DNA of 64,000 bases from Echinarachnius parma (Eukaryota; Echinodermata; Echinoidea; Clypeasteroida; Echinarachniidae). Position 1 is the stretch's first letter; the number at the start of each line of letters is the position of its first letter. The DNA lies in assembly GCA_037951105.1 (NCBI GenBank), contig JBAMJV010003314.1:62001-126000 (forward strand), given 5' to 3'. Below, piece after piece: positions 45,866 through 55,876 of the stretch. The notes below the pieces were generated by a model. That model worked only from the letters and a program-made list of their open reading frames with translations. It had not been told where the DNA came from and made no database searches. The position numbers and the translations under genes were made by a program.

Positions 45866-47919
45866 GTCACACACATAGTTACAGACAGAAAACAGAACAC
45901 ATACACATACACATGTGCATATACTAAAACACACACGATTGCACGCACACACACACACGCACAATAATACGTTTTATTACGTCCATCATGAACACGCCGA
46001 GGCAAACAAATGATTTATCCAGACAGCTAATTGTTAACTGGCTGCAACTAGTTTACTTTAGTTTACTTTAGTTTACTAGTCCATGTGATGCGCCACTGTC
46101 AAAAGGGCTCCATTTTATAACCAAGCATATATTAGCGCGAGTGTATTCGTTTTATGAGTGAGCAAATCAAACTCTACCCTTGCATTATGCGCGCATCCAG
46201 GGTACGAAAAGAAATTTAAGACCCTAGTCTTTCTCCTTAAAGTTTCCATAAATTATCTAAATATCATTATATGGAATGAGTACATATCAAGATAAGTGTC
46301 GTGTTTGTTGCTAAAACATGAATTTGCGGATACAAGTACAGATACCAGACTTTTGAGAGGCACAATCATGATTTACAGTCATTAGTCATGTTTAATGTGA
46401 AACAAAGAGATGACAATGTCAGGTGATAACTTATCTTTTGAAACATGAGCATCCAGTTGTTCGGTTAAGAAAATGTACTTTCAAGTACTCGTTGAAATTA
46501 TTAATTGGCATGATAAACAATGACAAAAGTATTTTTTAGTAACTATTGTACAGTTTTCAAGAGAATACCGAAACAAAATAATGATGACAGGATATAAGTT
46601 AATGCTCAAGAGAAAAATGGTATGGTTGGAAAGGGTGTGGTCAACATGATTACCATTAAAGCGAACAACACCAACAATAGTCCTTTGTCATTTATACAAA
46701 AACATGTTTTAGTAATCCATTTCATCTACCAACCACAGAAAAACGTGTCTCCAAAACATTTGTATACAAACTGTATAATCATTACTATTATGTAAATATA
46801 TATATTATTATTATTATTACTATTGCGAACGATCATTCTTGGGGCTGCAGAAACTGACTTGTTTTTATATGATAAGAATGCAATGTTAGTCTTATTCTTC
46901 AGACCCATGGTCCGTTTTTCACATCGTTTTGCATTGTTACAAGTTTTCAAATTATCTTTTTTTTCTAGAAATCTAATTTACTGACATTTCTGGTAGAATG
47001 GACCAATAATGCAATTCTCATTCATATATGTGACCGGCTAGCCCAAAATTGAGACACGTCTTGACATTAATTATGTTTGAGTTTTGTATACCATCTTGTT
47101 GTCCATGTATAACTCTTTTATTTGATGTTCAAATCATAATATTTAGTGGCTTGAGCGCTGAGATACAACCATTTAAATGTGGAATAGATAACCGGCTGCG
47201 AAAACAAATACGTTGAAAATCGCTTTCCAAGTTACAGTTCGGTAACACTGTAAATAAACATCATTTCAGAAGAATGATACAAAATTGATATGTAGGATTA
47301 CCCTTTTGTTCTGTAATTTTCACACATGATATTAATAATCTTATGAGACAAAAACATGAACACTTGATTTGTTTTCATTTCATGACTAAATCGTCAATTT
47401 TCTCGGTTCGAGCCTTCCTGACTTGTGTCTCATTTAGGGCTAGCCAAACACATATTACAAAATGATGTTAGTTTGTTTGTTTCCCTTTCACAATAGACAG
47501 GTATCCCCCACATTATGCATTATGATACTAGTTGTATGACTATAACTATGATTATTAAACACGTACAAGTAAAGAAGGAGAATGATTGGTCGCGCTTGCT
47601 ATCTTCTTTGCATATAGGCGTATGGGCGTGGCAATGACGTATTTTCTTTGCAAACAGTTTCCAGTGGTCGGTTGAACAAGTGTGCATGAGTTCAATGGTT
47701 TCTATCTAGAGAGGCGTAGATCCGTGTCGGCCCTTTTCAAACAGTATATCAGAACATTGACAAGTGCTTCTTTGTGATAATCTCTACATTAACAGACAAA
47801 CAAAGTAATATCAAAGCGCTTTGATATTGTGGGGTTTTGTATGAATTCGTGTTGTAATTTGCTCTTGTTTTTGTCGGACGACTGCTTTTTCATACAATAC
47901 GTAGTACCTGACAACGACG
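45144..47919. repeat. duplicated segment, right copy
   Basis: Matches 34643-37392 and 43019-44176 in order. It contains CA-dinucleotide runs (about 45452-45522, 45690-45705, 45820-45840), an (AT)n run (45841-45864) and the 47029-47452 element, all private to this copy. The last part is the upstream region of gene D. Open frames across the CA runs translate to Cys/Val repeats and are not genes. Confidence 0.75.
47029..47452. mobile_element. inverted-repeat element with TGTGACCGGCTAGCCC ends
   Basis: Left TGTGACCGGCTAGCCCAAAA and right TTTAGGGCTAGCCAAACACA are inverted, GAGACAC is mirrored further in, and TA flanks both sides. The left duplicate has no element at the matching point (TCATTCAAATATTACAAAAT near 43708), a natural empty site. 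The terminal TGTGACCGGCTA is shared with 25938-26362, though the interiors differ. Confidence 0.75.
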
Positions 47920-48010
47920 ATGTATTTTACAATGATTTTCCGTATATCAGCGTTGCTTATTTGCTTCTGTTTTCTGCATATATCTCTTGCACTGAATGCG
48001 GACTTCCAAG
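47920..48010 (+). CDS. gene D exon 1: signal peptide
   Basis: The ATG at 47920 gives MYFTMIFRISALLICFCFLH then ISLALNADFQ, a strong signal peptide, ending in the donor G|GTATGT in phase 1. The upstream frame starting at 47829 overlaps this in another frame and lacks such features. Gene D is the intact counterpart of fragment C. Confidence 0.8.
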
Positions 48011-48174
48011 GTATGTATATTGCGTATTCTTATATGAAATAATATTACATGTGGATCCTACAAAATACTCAACATAAACTTTGGCAAAGGAGGTTGGCGA
48101 ACAAAAATCTAAACTATCCCAAAAGGCATATTATAATTGCTATCCGACAAAGGAATAGTTTGTTCGTGTAACTG

Positions 48175-48350
48175 TTCAAGTTCAAGTTCAAGTTTAAGTT
48201 CAGTTCATTTTAATTTCCTCCCAAATTTCAAATACATAACATTGTACAAAACACAAAATGTTGTACATGTGTAAACGAAAAGTAGCTTAGTACAACGGTA
48301 ACTAGAATCATATATAGTAAATAAAATAAATGCTCACGACCTTACATGCG
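48175..48350. repeat. interspersed repeat with TTCAAG tail
   Basis: AAGTTCAAGTTCAAGTTTAA followed by GTTCAGTTCATTTTAATTTC looks like the reversed 3' tail of a retroposed repeat. It is absent from the matching intron of fragment C. The rest of the intron (48351-48984) shows no feature. Confidence 0.4.
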
Positions 48351-48984
48351 TGAATCCTTCTCGAAAAAGCGCAGGCATATTTCGTAAAAAGATATAATAT
48401 GAGTCTTCTTGAATGTTGCTACTATTATTTGGTACTATCACGTAACTTAAATTAGCCAATTCCATTCTTACGACAGTTGGTAAACTAAATCCTAAACAAA
48501 AATGTAAGTACCCCAACTGCTCATAATTTTAAAACTAAAATCGTTTCAAGATACTGTCTCGCCCACATATTGTTATGGTAGTTAGGAAAACAATGTGTAA
48601 AAAAAAGAGGTCACCATTACTTCATGGTAAAATAAGAACATATCATAAACAGAGAAAAAAAAAATTTCAAAATTCGCAAAAATAATATTTTATTGAAATT
48701 TATTGAGTATTGAGAAATTTCATTGTTTAACTGTTTTCAATTGTACTGTTTTACAATCGCAATAAATGCATTTCACCACATGCCCCATTAATTCAAAATT
48801 GATTTAATTTCAAACAGCATTGCTGGTTCACAATAATGTACAGGCATGCGCAAGTTCTTGTGACTTTTTGAAAAAATGCTCATTCAGCCATGTAATTGTT
48901 TAGGAGATGTTTAACTTTTTGTGTTCTGTTTATAATTGAAAAACATTCTTTATTAATTATTAAATCTACTTGTCTTAATCACAG

Positions 48985-49268
48985 AGCATTCTGATCTTGG
49001 ACCCAGCACCAAGATCAACATCACAACAAGCGACTTGGAGAGAGCGTACAGTAGTGGTGACTACTATCCCATGTGGACCTTCAGTACCTCAGAAGATAGG
49101 AGAATCCGGTTTACTTTCAAACAATTCGAAACTTATTATAATGATTATCTCGAGACTGGAGACGGTTTGAATTGGAGTTATTCTACCAGATTGGCGCGAT
49201 TCCAAGGACTGGATGTTCCCAGAAACGTGACTTCTATTTCCAATCATGCGTGGCTAGTGGCACCCTAA
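48985..49268 (+). CDS. gene D exon 2: cysteine-free first CUB (main part)
   Basis: The phase-1 frame encodes TKINITTSDLERAYSSGDYY, PMWTFSTSEDRRIRFTFKQF, LETGDG, STRLARFQG and NVTSISNHAWLVAP, then TAA at 49266-49268. It is very close to fragment C and similar to 8636 and 26429. No cysteine. The stop is placed as in genes A and B; CTA|GTGGCA is the nearest GT before it and is weak. This is the membrane-distal domain of the predicted protein. Confidence 0.75.
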
Positions 49269-49904
49269 CACAGGCAAAACCTGTTCAGGTTTGAAATATC
49301 GCCACCCCTTTCATATCCAAATGTTGTCTTTCCATTTATTATGTTTTGTTCTTTTGTTGAACTTTGTTGAATATGCAATCAACAAAGAGGATCGTCGGTG
49401 TTCTACCAAAATATTTAGCTGATTTACACTTTAGACTTTACCGAGATAAAATGACCGAAAATATGAACCGTAATGGTTTAAATTATTACGATTATAGACT
49501 ACCGTTTACCTGCTGAAATTTGGTCACACATTCCGGAATAGAATCGCAACGATTATATTGAATTGTCTAGTGCCAGTAACAGCATAAATATTTACATAAG
49601 TACATTGCACTTTGGGTCAGACTGATGCATCTGACTTTTTAGAAGGAAAGTGTGCTGGTACGTCGTAGACAAAACTCTAATATATATAATATGTCAGGAT
49701 AAATGTACAATTCATTGACCGAAAATTAGAATAGCAATGGTTTATCGATACAATTTATACAACCATTTACCTGCCAATATTTGGTCACTAAGACCAATGA
49801 AAGTACTATAGTGAACACTAGGGTCATTAATTATAATTTGAAGAATAAACAATGTCTTGTCTAAAAATCTATGATTGCATCATACGTTGACTTTTTTATT
49901 TCAG

Positions 49905-50019
49905 AGAAATGAGACGCAGATGCGGCTTAAACAATATTCCAGAATGTAGTAAACGTCTGGCCGAAAATTGGCCAAGAAATGGTACATTCACCTGGAGGTT
50001 ACATCTGTGCTGAAGTCAG
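49905..50019 (+). CDS. gene D exon 3: last strands of first CUB (start uncertain)
   Basis: The end of this interval reads WYIHLEVTSVLKS and closes with the donor G|GTAAGA in phase 1, matching the short third exons of the other genes. Upstream in that frame are TAG and TAA, so either the true acceptor lies closer to the WYIH segment or the exon has a frame change. The acceptor used here (tatttcag) is the best by consensus only. The interval 49269-49904 shows no other feature. Confidence 0.4.
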
Positions 50020-50325
50020 GTAAGATCATCAGTCTCATAGACTAATTACAAACTTCGTTATGGAATACAAATAAAATATAGAAATAGTGATTCACAAATG
50101 TTTTGTATTTTGTTCTACACAGAGCTAATCTAGCCTGACAATTTTGCACATAAGTTTGTATCTAATGCAAGCTTATCTTTTACGGTATTATGATTAACGT
50201 CATTTGATTACTCATTTAATATTTAGTTTATAAAATAGTACAGCAATGTTTATGTTGAAACGAATTTTTACAGAGATACAACTATCCGATAAAATAATCC
50301 TCTTCCCCTTATATAATTATATTAG

Positions 50326-50715
50326 ATATAAGAATGAACGTCCAGCCGGGTGGAAGCACGACAGTCAGGTCACCAAACTATCCTGAGCCTTACCCAAACA
50401 ATGCCTACATGTTATGGAATTTCCAGACAACGATTGGCTACGTTTTTGAAATAACCATAAAAAACTTTGATGTAAAACAAGGCAACGATCGTCTCTTTTT
50501 TGGAGATGGCATGGAACGGTTCATGTATGGCAATGATGTCAATCATTCATGTTTGGAGTGGAACTTTCTGAATGGTACAAAGTCGTCGAGTACCGTAACA
50601 TCGAATAGTTCATCCATAACACTTATCTTCACGAGCGACTTTGCAGTAAAAGGATTTGGCTTCCTGATTAGTCTTAGGACAATAAAAGCAAATACTCATG
50701 ATCGATCATACGTTG
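50326..50715 (+). CDS. gene D exon 4: CUB domain 2
   Basis: An intact phase 1-1 exon of 130 codons. The CUB start SPNYPEPYPNNAYMLWNF is canonical, followed by GYVFEITIKNFDV, NDRLFFGDG, a cysteine (NHSCLEW), SSSITLIFTSDFAVKGFGF and a final strand LISLRTI. It matches the broken gene B exon at 27816 and gene A exon 4. Secreted or cell-surface ligand-binding module. Confidence 0.9.
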
Positions 50716-51039
50716 GTACGTAATGTTGAGCGAATCAACAACATGGATTATTCTTTTTACCATAATTTATATCATAATTTAGGATTTAAATTTTTAATTT
50801 TTAATACACGTTATGACCTTTTATCATTGCATTCACATACAGTGTAGTTAGCGTTTTTAAGGAATTATATATTCCGACGTTGTTCCATTTAAAAAACATC
50901 TCAGAAAGGTAAATGCATTTATATTTTAGTAATGAATAATGTCAAATATTATCATTTCATGACAAAGGAAATATAAACGACATGCTTTTTATATTGTGTG
51001 TTATTAATGCGAAATTATGTTTGTATTATTTTGTTTTAG

Positions 51040-51384
51040 AACATCACAGCATCTCCGGAAACCCCGTCGCCCTAGTGTCATCCAGTATCATTGGGTTTCC
51101 AAATCATTGCACGTGGCTTGTGTGGACTTTCACTGCAGCTACGCATGACAAAATTCGAATTGAGTTTCGTGAGTTTGAATTTGAAAAAGATAGGGAGTTT
51201 GTTGTCATCGGCAACGGCATACTCAGCAGTAGCTGTACGGAGCTTGCTCGGTTTACTGGAAGTGCTCTACCTACTGATGTAATAAGTGTCAGCAACGCTG
51301 TCTGGATCATAGTACAGACTGACTTTGAAAGATGTTGTCGCGCACCCGTTTTTGAGATAATTATTATGACAGTGGAAACACCAG
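51040..51384 (+). CDS. gene D exon 5: CUB-like domain 3 (CC-type)
   Basis: An intact phase 1-1 exon of 115 codons: PNHCTWLVWTFTAATHDKIR, FEFEKDREFVVIGNG, CTELARFTGSALPTDV, SVSNAVWIIV and ERCCRAPVFEIIIM. It is the counterpart of gene A exon 5. The closing strand within the same exon shows what the first CUB should look like if it were not split. Four or more cysteines suggest two disulphides. Confidence 0.85.
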
Positions 51385-51552
51385 GTAATTATACAAAATG
51401 AGTAAGTACTCTATGAAATTGAATTATGATTTATATCTACAATGGTACTTCATCAATTGCAAATCATGTTGATAAATAGTCCTGTTGATTTCAATAAACA
51501 TGCAAACAGCTTTAATGCAATTCTTTTTTAACTTACGGGATTGTCTTGTCCA

Positions 51553-51710
51553 GGGCCCCGTTGCGAAAAGAAATACAATCTATTGTAAGTCAGAAACTGT
51601 GCGTGTTTCAAAAACTTTCAACCAATCGGAGTCGCGCATGCAGAACACATGATCTGACTTACAATTAATTATAGCTTACAATCGATTGTACCTCTTTCTA
51701 CAACGTGGCC
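51553..51710. mobile_element. hairpin MITE, diverged copy
   Basis: Left GGGCCCCGTTGCGAAAAGAA then TACAATCTATTGTAAG; right CTTACAATCGATTGTACCTC then TTTCTACAACGTGGCCC. Same family as 18611-18765, with a longer unpaired centre. In the gene D intron before the SRCR exon. Confidence 0.65.
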
Positions 51711-52364
51711 CACGTGACTTGGCAAATGATCGGTCTCTATGAGAAAAAACAAAATAACTGCAGTGTTATCTGCATGTCAACATGTTCTTCATTTGTCATT
51801 ATTACATTGTTTTGTTTGTGTTTTGCAATAATATTTTATTTTTCTCTCAAACAAATTTACAATTTAAATCATTTGCAATTCAAATCATATGTTTCAACAT
51901 AGTCATATGGAAAATCATAATTGATGTATACAATCCACATACAATGACAATTAAATGATACTTAAAAATATAATCTTGATCATAATATATACAATTCATA
52001 ACTTCTGTAAGTTTGTTATTAAACATATTTTCAAAAATCATCTCTTTTAGATTCATAGAAATAAAAACCCAATATATTTCATTTGAGAGAATATCATTTA
52101 AATGCATTTAAATTGTGGCAAAATTGTATCGATACTGATCTGGAGGTTGGTAAGGGGTGTAAAAATAGGGAGAAATTGGCAAGTTCTAAAACCTCGTTTA
52201 CAATGCGTTTATAAGCGGATATATTTTGTCGATGATTATGACAGCTTCAGGCGAGGCTTTTCCCATCAGAATTTCCACCACGAGTCCTTCATCAGAGGGG
52301 GAAATGAAAAATAACTTGTAAAGTAAATGTGAATGAACTAAACAATGAATGGGGTTTAAAGGAA

Positions 52365-52712
52365 TATAGTAACTTTGTTGACATGTGTAAATAGTGATGA
52401 ATGGATGACTGTTGTTGTGACCTGATTTGTCCACTAAGTATTGTGTGGAAATTTCAGGTAAAATGGATATTAAATGGCCGAGTAATGAGCAAAACAAATC
52501 CCAATGATATTTGATAACTCATTGGACCGTCTTTGTTCACAAGTGTGACTATCAAGTGGATACTTCACTGAACACTTGTATCGTAAATATCTTTCTAACC
52601 AAAATTAATTTCGAAAAACCCAAATCTGTTTCATGCTTTTATTGGTAATACAAATATAGATTTCTTAATTAAGTTATTTGGATTTGGACAGTGTTACTAG
52701 ATCAGTTTCATA
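52365..52712. mobile_element. MITE family 2 copy
   Basis: TTTAAAGGAATATAGTAACT at the left, GTTACTAGATCAGTTTCA at the right, with the family phrases GATGAATGGATGACTG and GGCCGAGTAATGAGCAAA between. In the same gene D intron. 52713-53038 holds no other feature. Confidence 0.55.
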
Positions 52713-53038
52713 ATATAAAGTAATAAACCATATTCATCATAACAGCATACATGTTTCCAAGCATTGTGACCTCACTTCCGTTTGTTATCTCATTTGTTGC
52801 GCGATTTAGGATTTAGGACGTGACAGGATTTAACCAATCACGTTGCTGAATTTACCGGTACCATTTCATAAAAAAACATAACACATCACAATTTCTCTCA
52901 TTTACTGCTTATGCATCGCATTAATAAGTATAAAGCTGAAGAATGTAAGAGGCAGGTTATTGTTTCTTTTTGTGCATGTTTGTCCTTTTATAAGGAATGC
53001 ATGGTTAATTATAATTTGCATCTTCATATACAATTTAG

Positions 53039-53356
53039 AGTTTGAAACTCGTCTTGTGGATGGTGTTAATGGTGATGAAGGTCGTGTTGAGATCTATTAC
53101 AACGGATCCTGGGGAACTGTCTGCGATGACTATTGGGACGATATTGATGCTGGCGTTGTGTGCAGGAATCTTGGTCTCGGAGAGAAAGGATCTGCAATGG
53201 GGAGAGCTAAATTTGGACGAGGTACAGGTGTCATCGTCTTGGATAACGTCCTGTGTAACGGAGGTGAATCCAACATTGCATCTTGTCCTAACAGCGGTAT
53301 TGGAGTACACGACTGTGAACATTCAGAAGATGCAGGTGTGCGCTGCATGAGTGGAG
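53039..53356 (+). CDS. gene D exon 6: SRCR domain
   Basis: A phase 1-1 exon of exactly 106 codons. It opens [20 protein letters not shown] and has the SRCR signature [27 protein letters not shown], a central [40 protein letters not shown] and a terminal VRCMSG. Cysteines sit at the expected places for a scavenger-receptor cysteine-rich domain; the domain is extracellular and often binds microbial or polyanionic ligands. Acceptor (tttag) and donor (G|GTATGC) are clean. Genes A and B have no SRCR exon in the window. The next exons of gene D are not visible, because the Gypsy element and then a non-LTR element occupy the remaining sequence. Confidence 0.92.
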
Positions 53357-53439
53357 GTATGCTAATCAGATAAAATCTGCTTTTTGTTTTATTAAGTTAC
53401 ACAAAATATTGTCACGCGCCCTCCTGACCCGATTTGTAT

Positions 53440-55289
53440 TGTACCGGCCGTCTGTCTATCTCTCGTCTTGAATTGTTGCAGGATGTTTATTTTGTATCGT
53501 GAGAGAGGGCGTCGTGACCGTTACCCGACCTTTAAGGTGTTATACTCTAGGATTCGTGAAGGATGTTAAATCAGAGTCCGAGCGGTAAGACTTGGAATCG
53601 CTAGAGCGTTAGGTCGTTATTTATAAATGTGGGCGATGGATTCTTTAACCAAAATATATGGTTTTAGGGATAGAAAGGGGATTTCAAAGATCTTGTGTGG
53701 GGTGATTGTTCAGAGTATGCAAATAATGCAAAATCAATCAAACTCTAATTAAACTTGTATTTTAAAGGAACAATAAACGTTTTGAACTTTATTCACATAA
53801 GTACAAGTCAAAATACAAATATCATTTATTCGCCACTGTCTAACTTGTAAGGCTACACTAAATCTTAAGCAAGATATCAGTCTATATAATTAGACTTGCA
53901 TATTTATCTTATAAATTCTCAAGACTCAAGGCCAAGGGTTTTTATGAAGGGAATATTTATTTATATAAAGTAATTCGCATGTAAGCGAAGGGCAAGACGC
54001 TTTATACAGCGTAATTCATTAATTAATTATCATTCCACATTGCCATTGTTTTTGTTTACCTTTATATAGCTAGGGGGTAGGTAAAATGACAGCAAGACGC
54101 TGTAATCCAAAAAGACGCTGAAGAGCGTAAGACGCTAGAGGATAGCGTAAGGCCCGCAGGCTGGCAAGTCACTCGAATATTGAAAAACTACTTGTATTTA
54201 TACACTCTATGCGTACGTAGGGGAAATCACGCACTGCATGAATTGCGTACATTAAGGAAAGCACGCATGCGAAGTACGGAGAATATGCGCACAGTGCAGC
54301 AGCGCCGACTGTCTAATTTGTGACAGAAAATGTCTTATTTCTGAATCAAGAATAAAGACATAAACAAATTAATCTCCTAATCTTAAAGAGGATATATTTT
54401 GGCACCGACTCATATATTTAAATAGTCAGTAACTACCAAAAGCACCAATTAATAGGCCAAAAATGTAATATTTGACACATATCACGGCTCCAAAACGCCA
54501 ACCTAAAAACGCGCGCAGCACATTCTCCGCGTCTCCGTATTAGGGAATTGAGGTCTAATATTCCTTATTTCTATTGCATGGCATATTTATACATCAATTA
54601 AATCCATACATCACATTAAGAATTATAATTGACATCAACTTAAATATATAAGTTATGTTATTTACATTCCATAAACGCTTAATAAGGATTTTGATATGAA
54701 TGTGAACATAAGAACGGATCCGGACCGACTCTAATTTGCATACGCATAATTTGCATACGCCCGCGTAAATTGTGCGCTAATTCCAAAAGACCGGAAGTGA
54801 AAAATGTTAACAAACTGACTGGTTTTGCGTGTTTGTTCCTGAATGCGTGCATGAATCGAGAGGCAATCCGGATCGTTTCTCCTATCGAAGGGATAATTAA
54901 AAAATGATTTACTAGTATTCTTTTGTGAAATAATTGTGATTATTCAAGAGGAAGTTACTCTAGTCTTAATATCCATGGAGGGATTACAATACAGTATCAA
55001 ACTTCAATTATAAATGGTAAGTGATTTCCTTATCTTGCAATAATGGGACAATAATAAAATGTAAGCTGTAATTCCATGTCTCAACGTACAAATATGAGCA
55101 AGGAATAAATCCTTTGTTAAAATCTATAATAATCATGTAATCTAGTCCTACAAGTATTAAATTTATACCAAGTAATTAAACTTACTTCTGTTGATGTCAA
55201 TCGTCAATGTCAGAGAGAAAATAAAGATAGTCTTTTCTCCAGACCTAAAACCAAAGAAAATAAGTATAGCGAAGTAGGTTCGCTACACA
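53440..55289 (-). repeat. 3' LTR of the Gypsy element (1,850 bp)
   Basis: On the plus strand it starts TGTACCGGCCGTC and ends GCTACACA, so the element-sense LTR is TG...CA. The right border is fixed by an adjoining purine tract (GCGGGGAAGGAGGT on the element strand). Its first 800 bp match the 5' LTR with several small indels, so the copies have diverged. It contains a cluster of AAGACGCT and AGCGTAA words (about 53994-54150). Confidence 0.8.
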
Positions 55290-55303
55290 ACCTCCTTCCC
55301 CGC
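55290..55303 (-). other. polypurine tract
   Basis: On the element strand the sequence is GCGGGGAAGGAGGT directly before the TG of the 3' LTR. This is where plus-strand DNA synthesis is primed in LTR elements. Its position is what sets the LTR length at 1,850 bp rather than 800 bp. Confidence 0.65.
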
Positions 55304-55876
55304 TAAATGCGTCCTCGCATTTTAAGTAAAATTGTAAAGTTACATTAATATTTCTATAAACACGTGGTTTGGCCAAGTGCATTTTTATGAATAAGTATTT
55401 GTACAAGTATCTGTACATCTAATTAAACTTAAATCTCAAACAAAATCACTTACTTAAAACAAATATAAAGGCATTTGGTAGGTCGGTAAGTTATTTCTTT
55501 TCGCTACTTGTATGTGTTTTAAAAGAAAACTTGCAATCATCATCAACAACCACATTCATCACCATCACCTCCACATGAACAAAAAAACAACATGGGTTTA
55601 TTTTATGTAAAAGTCAAAGTTGAAAAGAAATAACGAAGTTCTCTCCCAAATGTAGCCTTTAAAATTTCTGTACATTAATTAAAACAATAATTTGGCAATT
55701 GGCGAAACCCTATAACAAGGTATAAAAGGTGCGTGCCCTATCAGTGGCGTTACAATATTTATTTACATTTTATAACGAACTTCAAACTGTAAAAGGGAAA
55801 GTGACAGAAAGAAGGATAGAGAGAAGAAAACATGGAAAGGTTATAATATTTAACTTTCTTTTGGAAAAATAGCAGC
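55304..55876 (-). other. untranslated stretch between pol and the 3' LTR
   Basis: No further frame such as env is visible between the Pol stop and the polypurine tract. The sequence is AT-rich with a short CATCATCAAC/CACCATCACC tract near 55540-55575. Confidence 0.5.

Noticed and set aside
45370..46005. Cys/Val-repeat proteins on the minus strand
   Set aside because: They come from CA/TG dinucleotide runs in the duplicated segment.
47829..48077. ORF overlapping gene D exon 1 in another frame
   Set aside because: The frame starting at 47920 gives a proper signal peptide and ends at the donor in phase 1; the longer frame reads through the donor.
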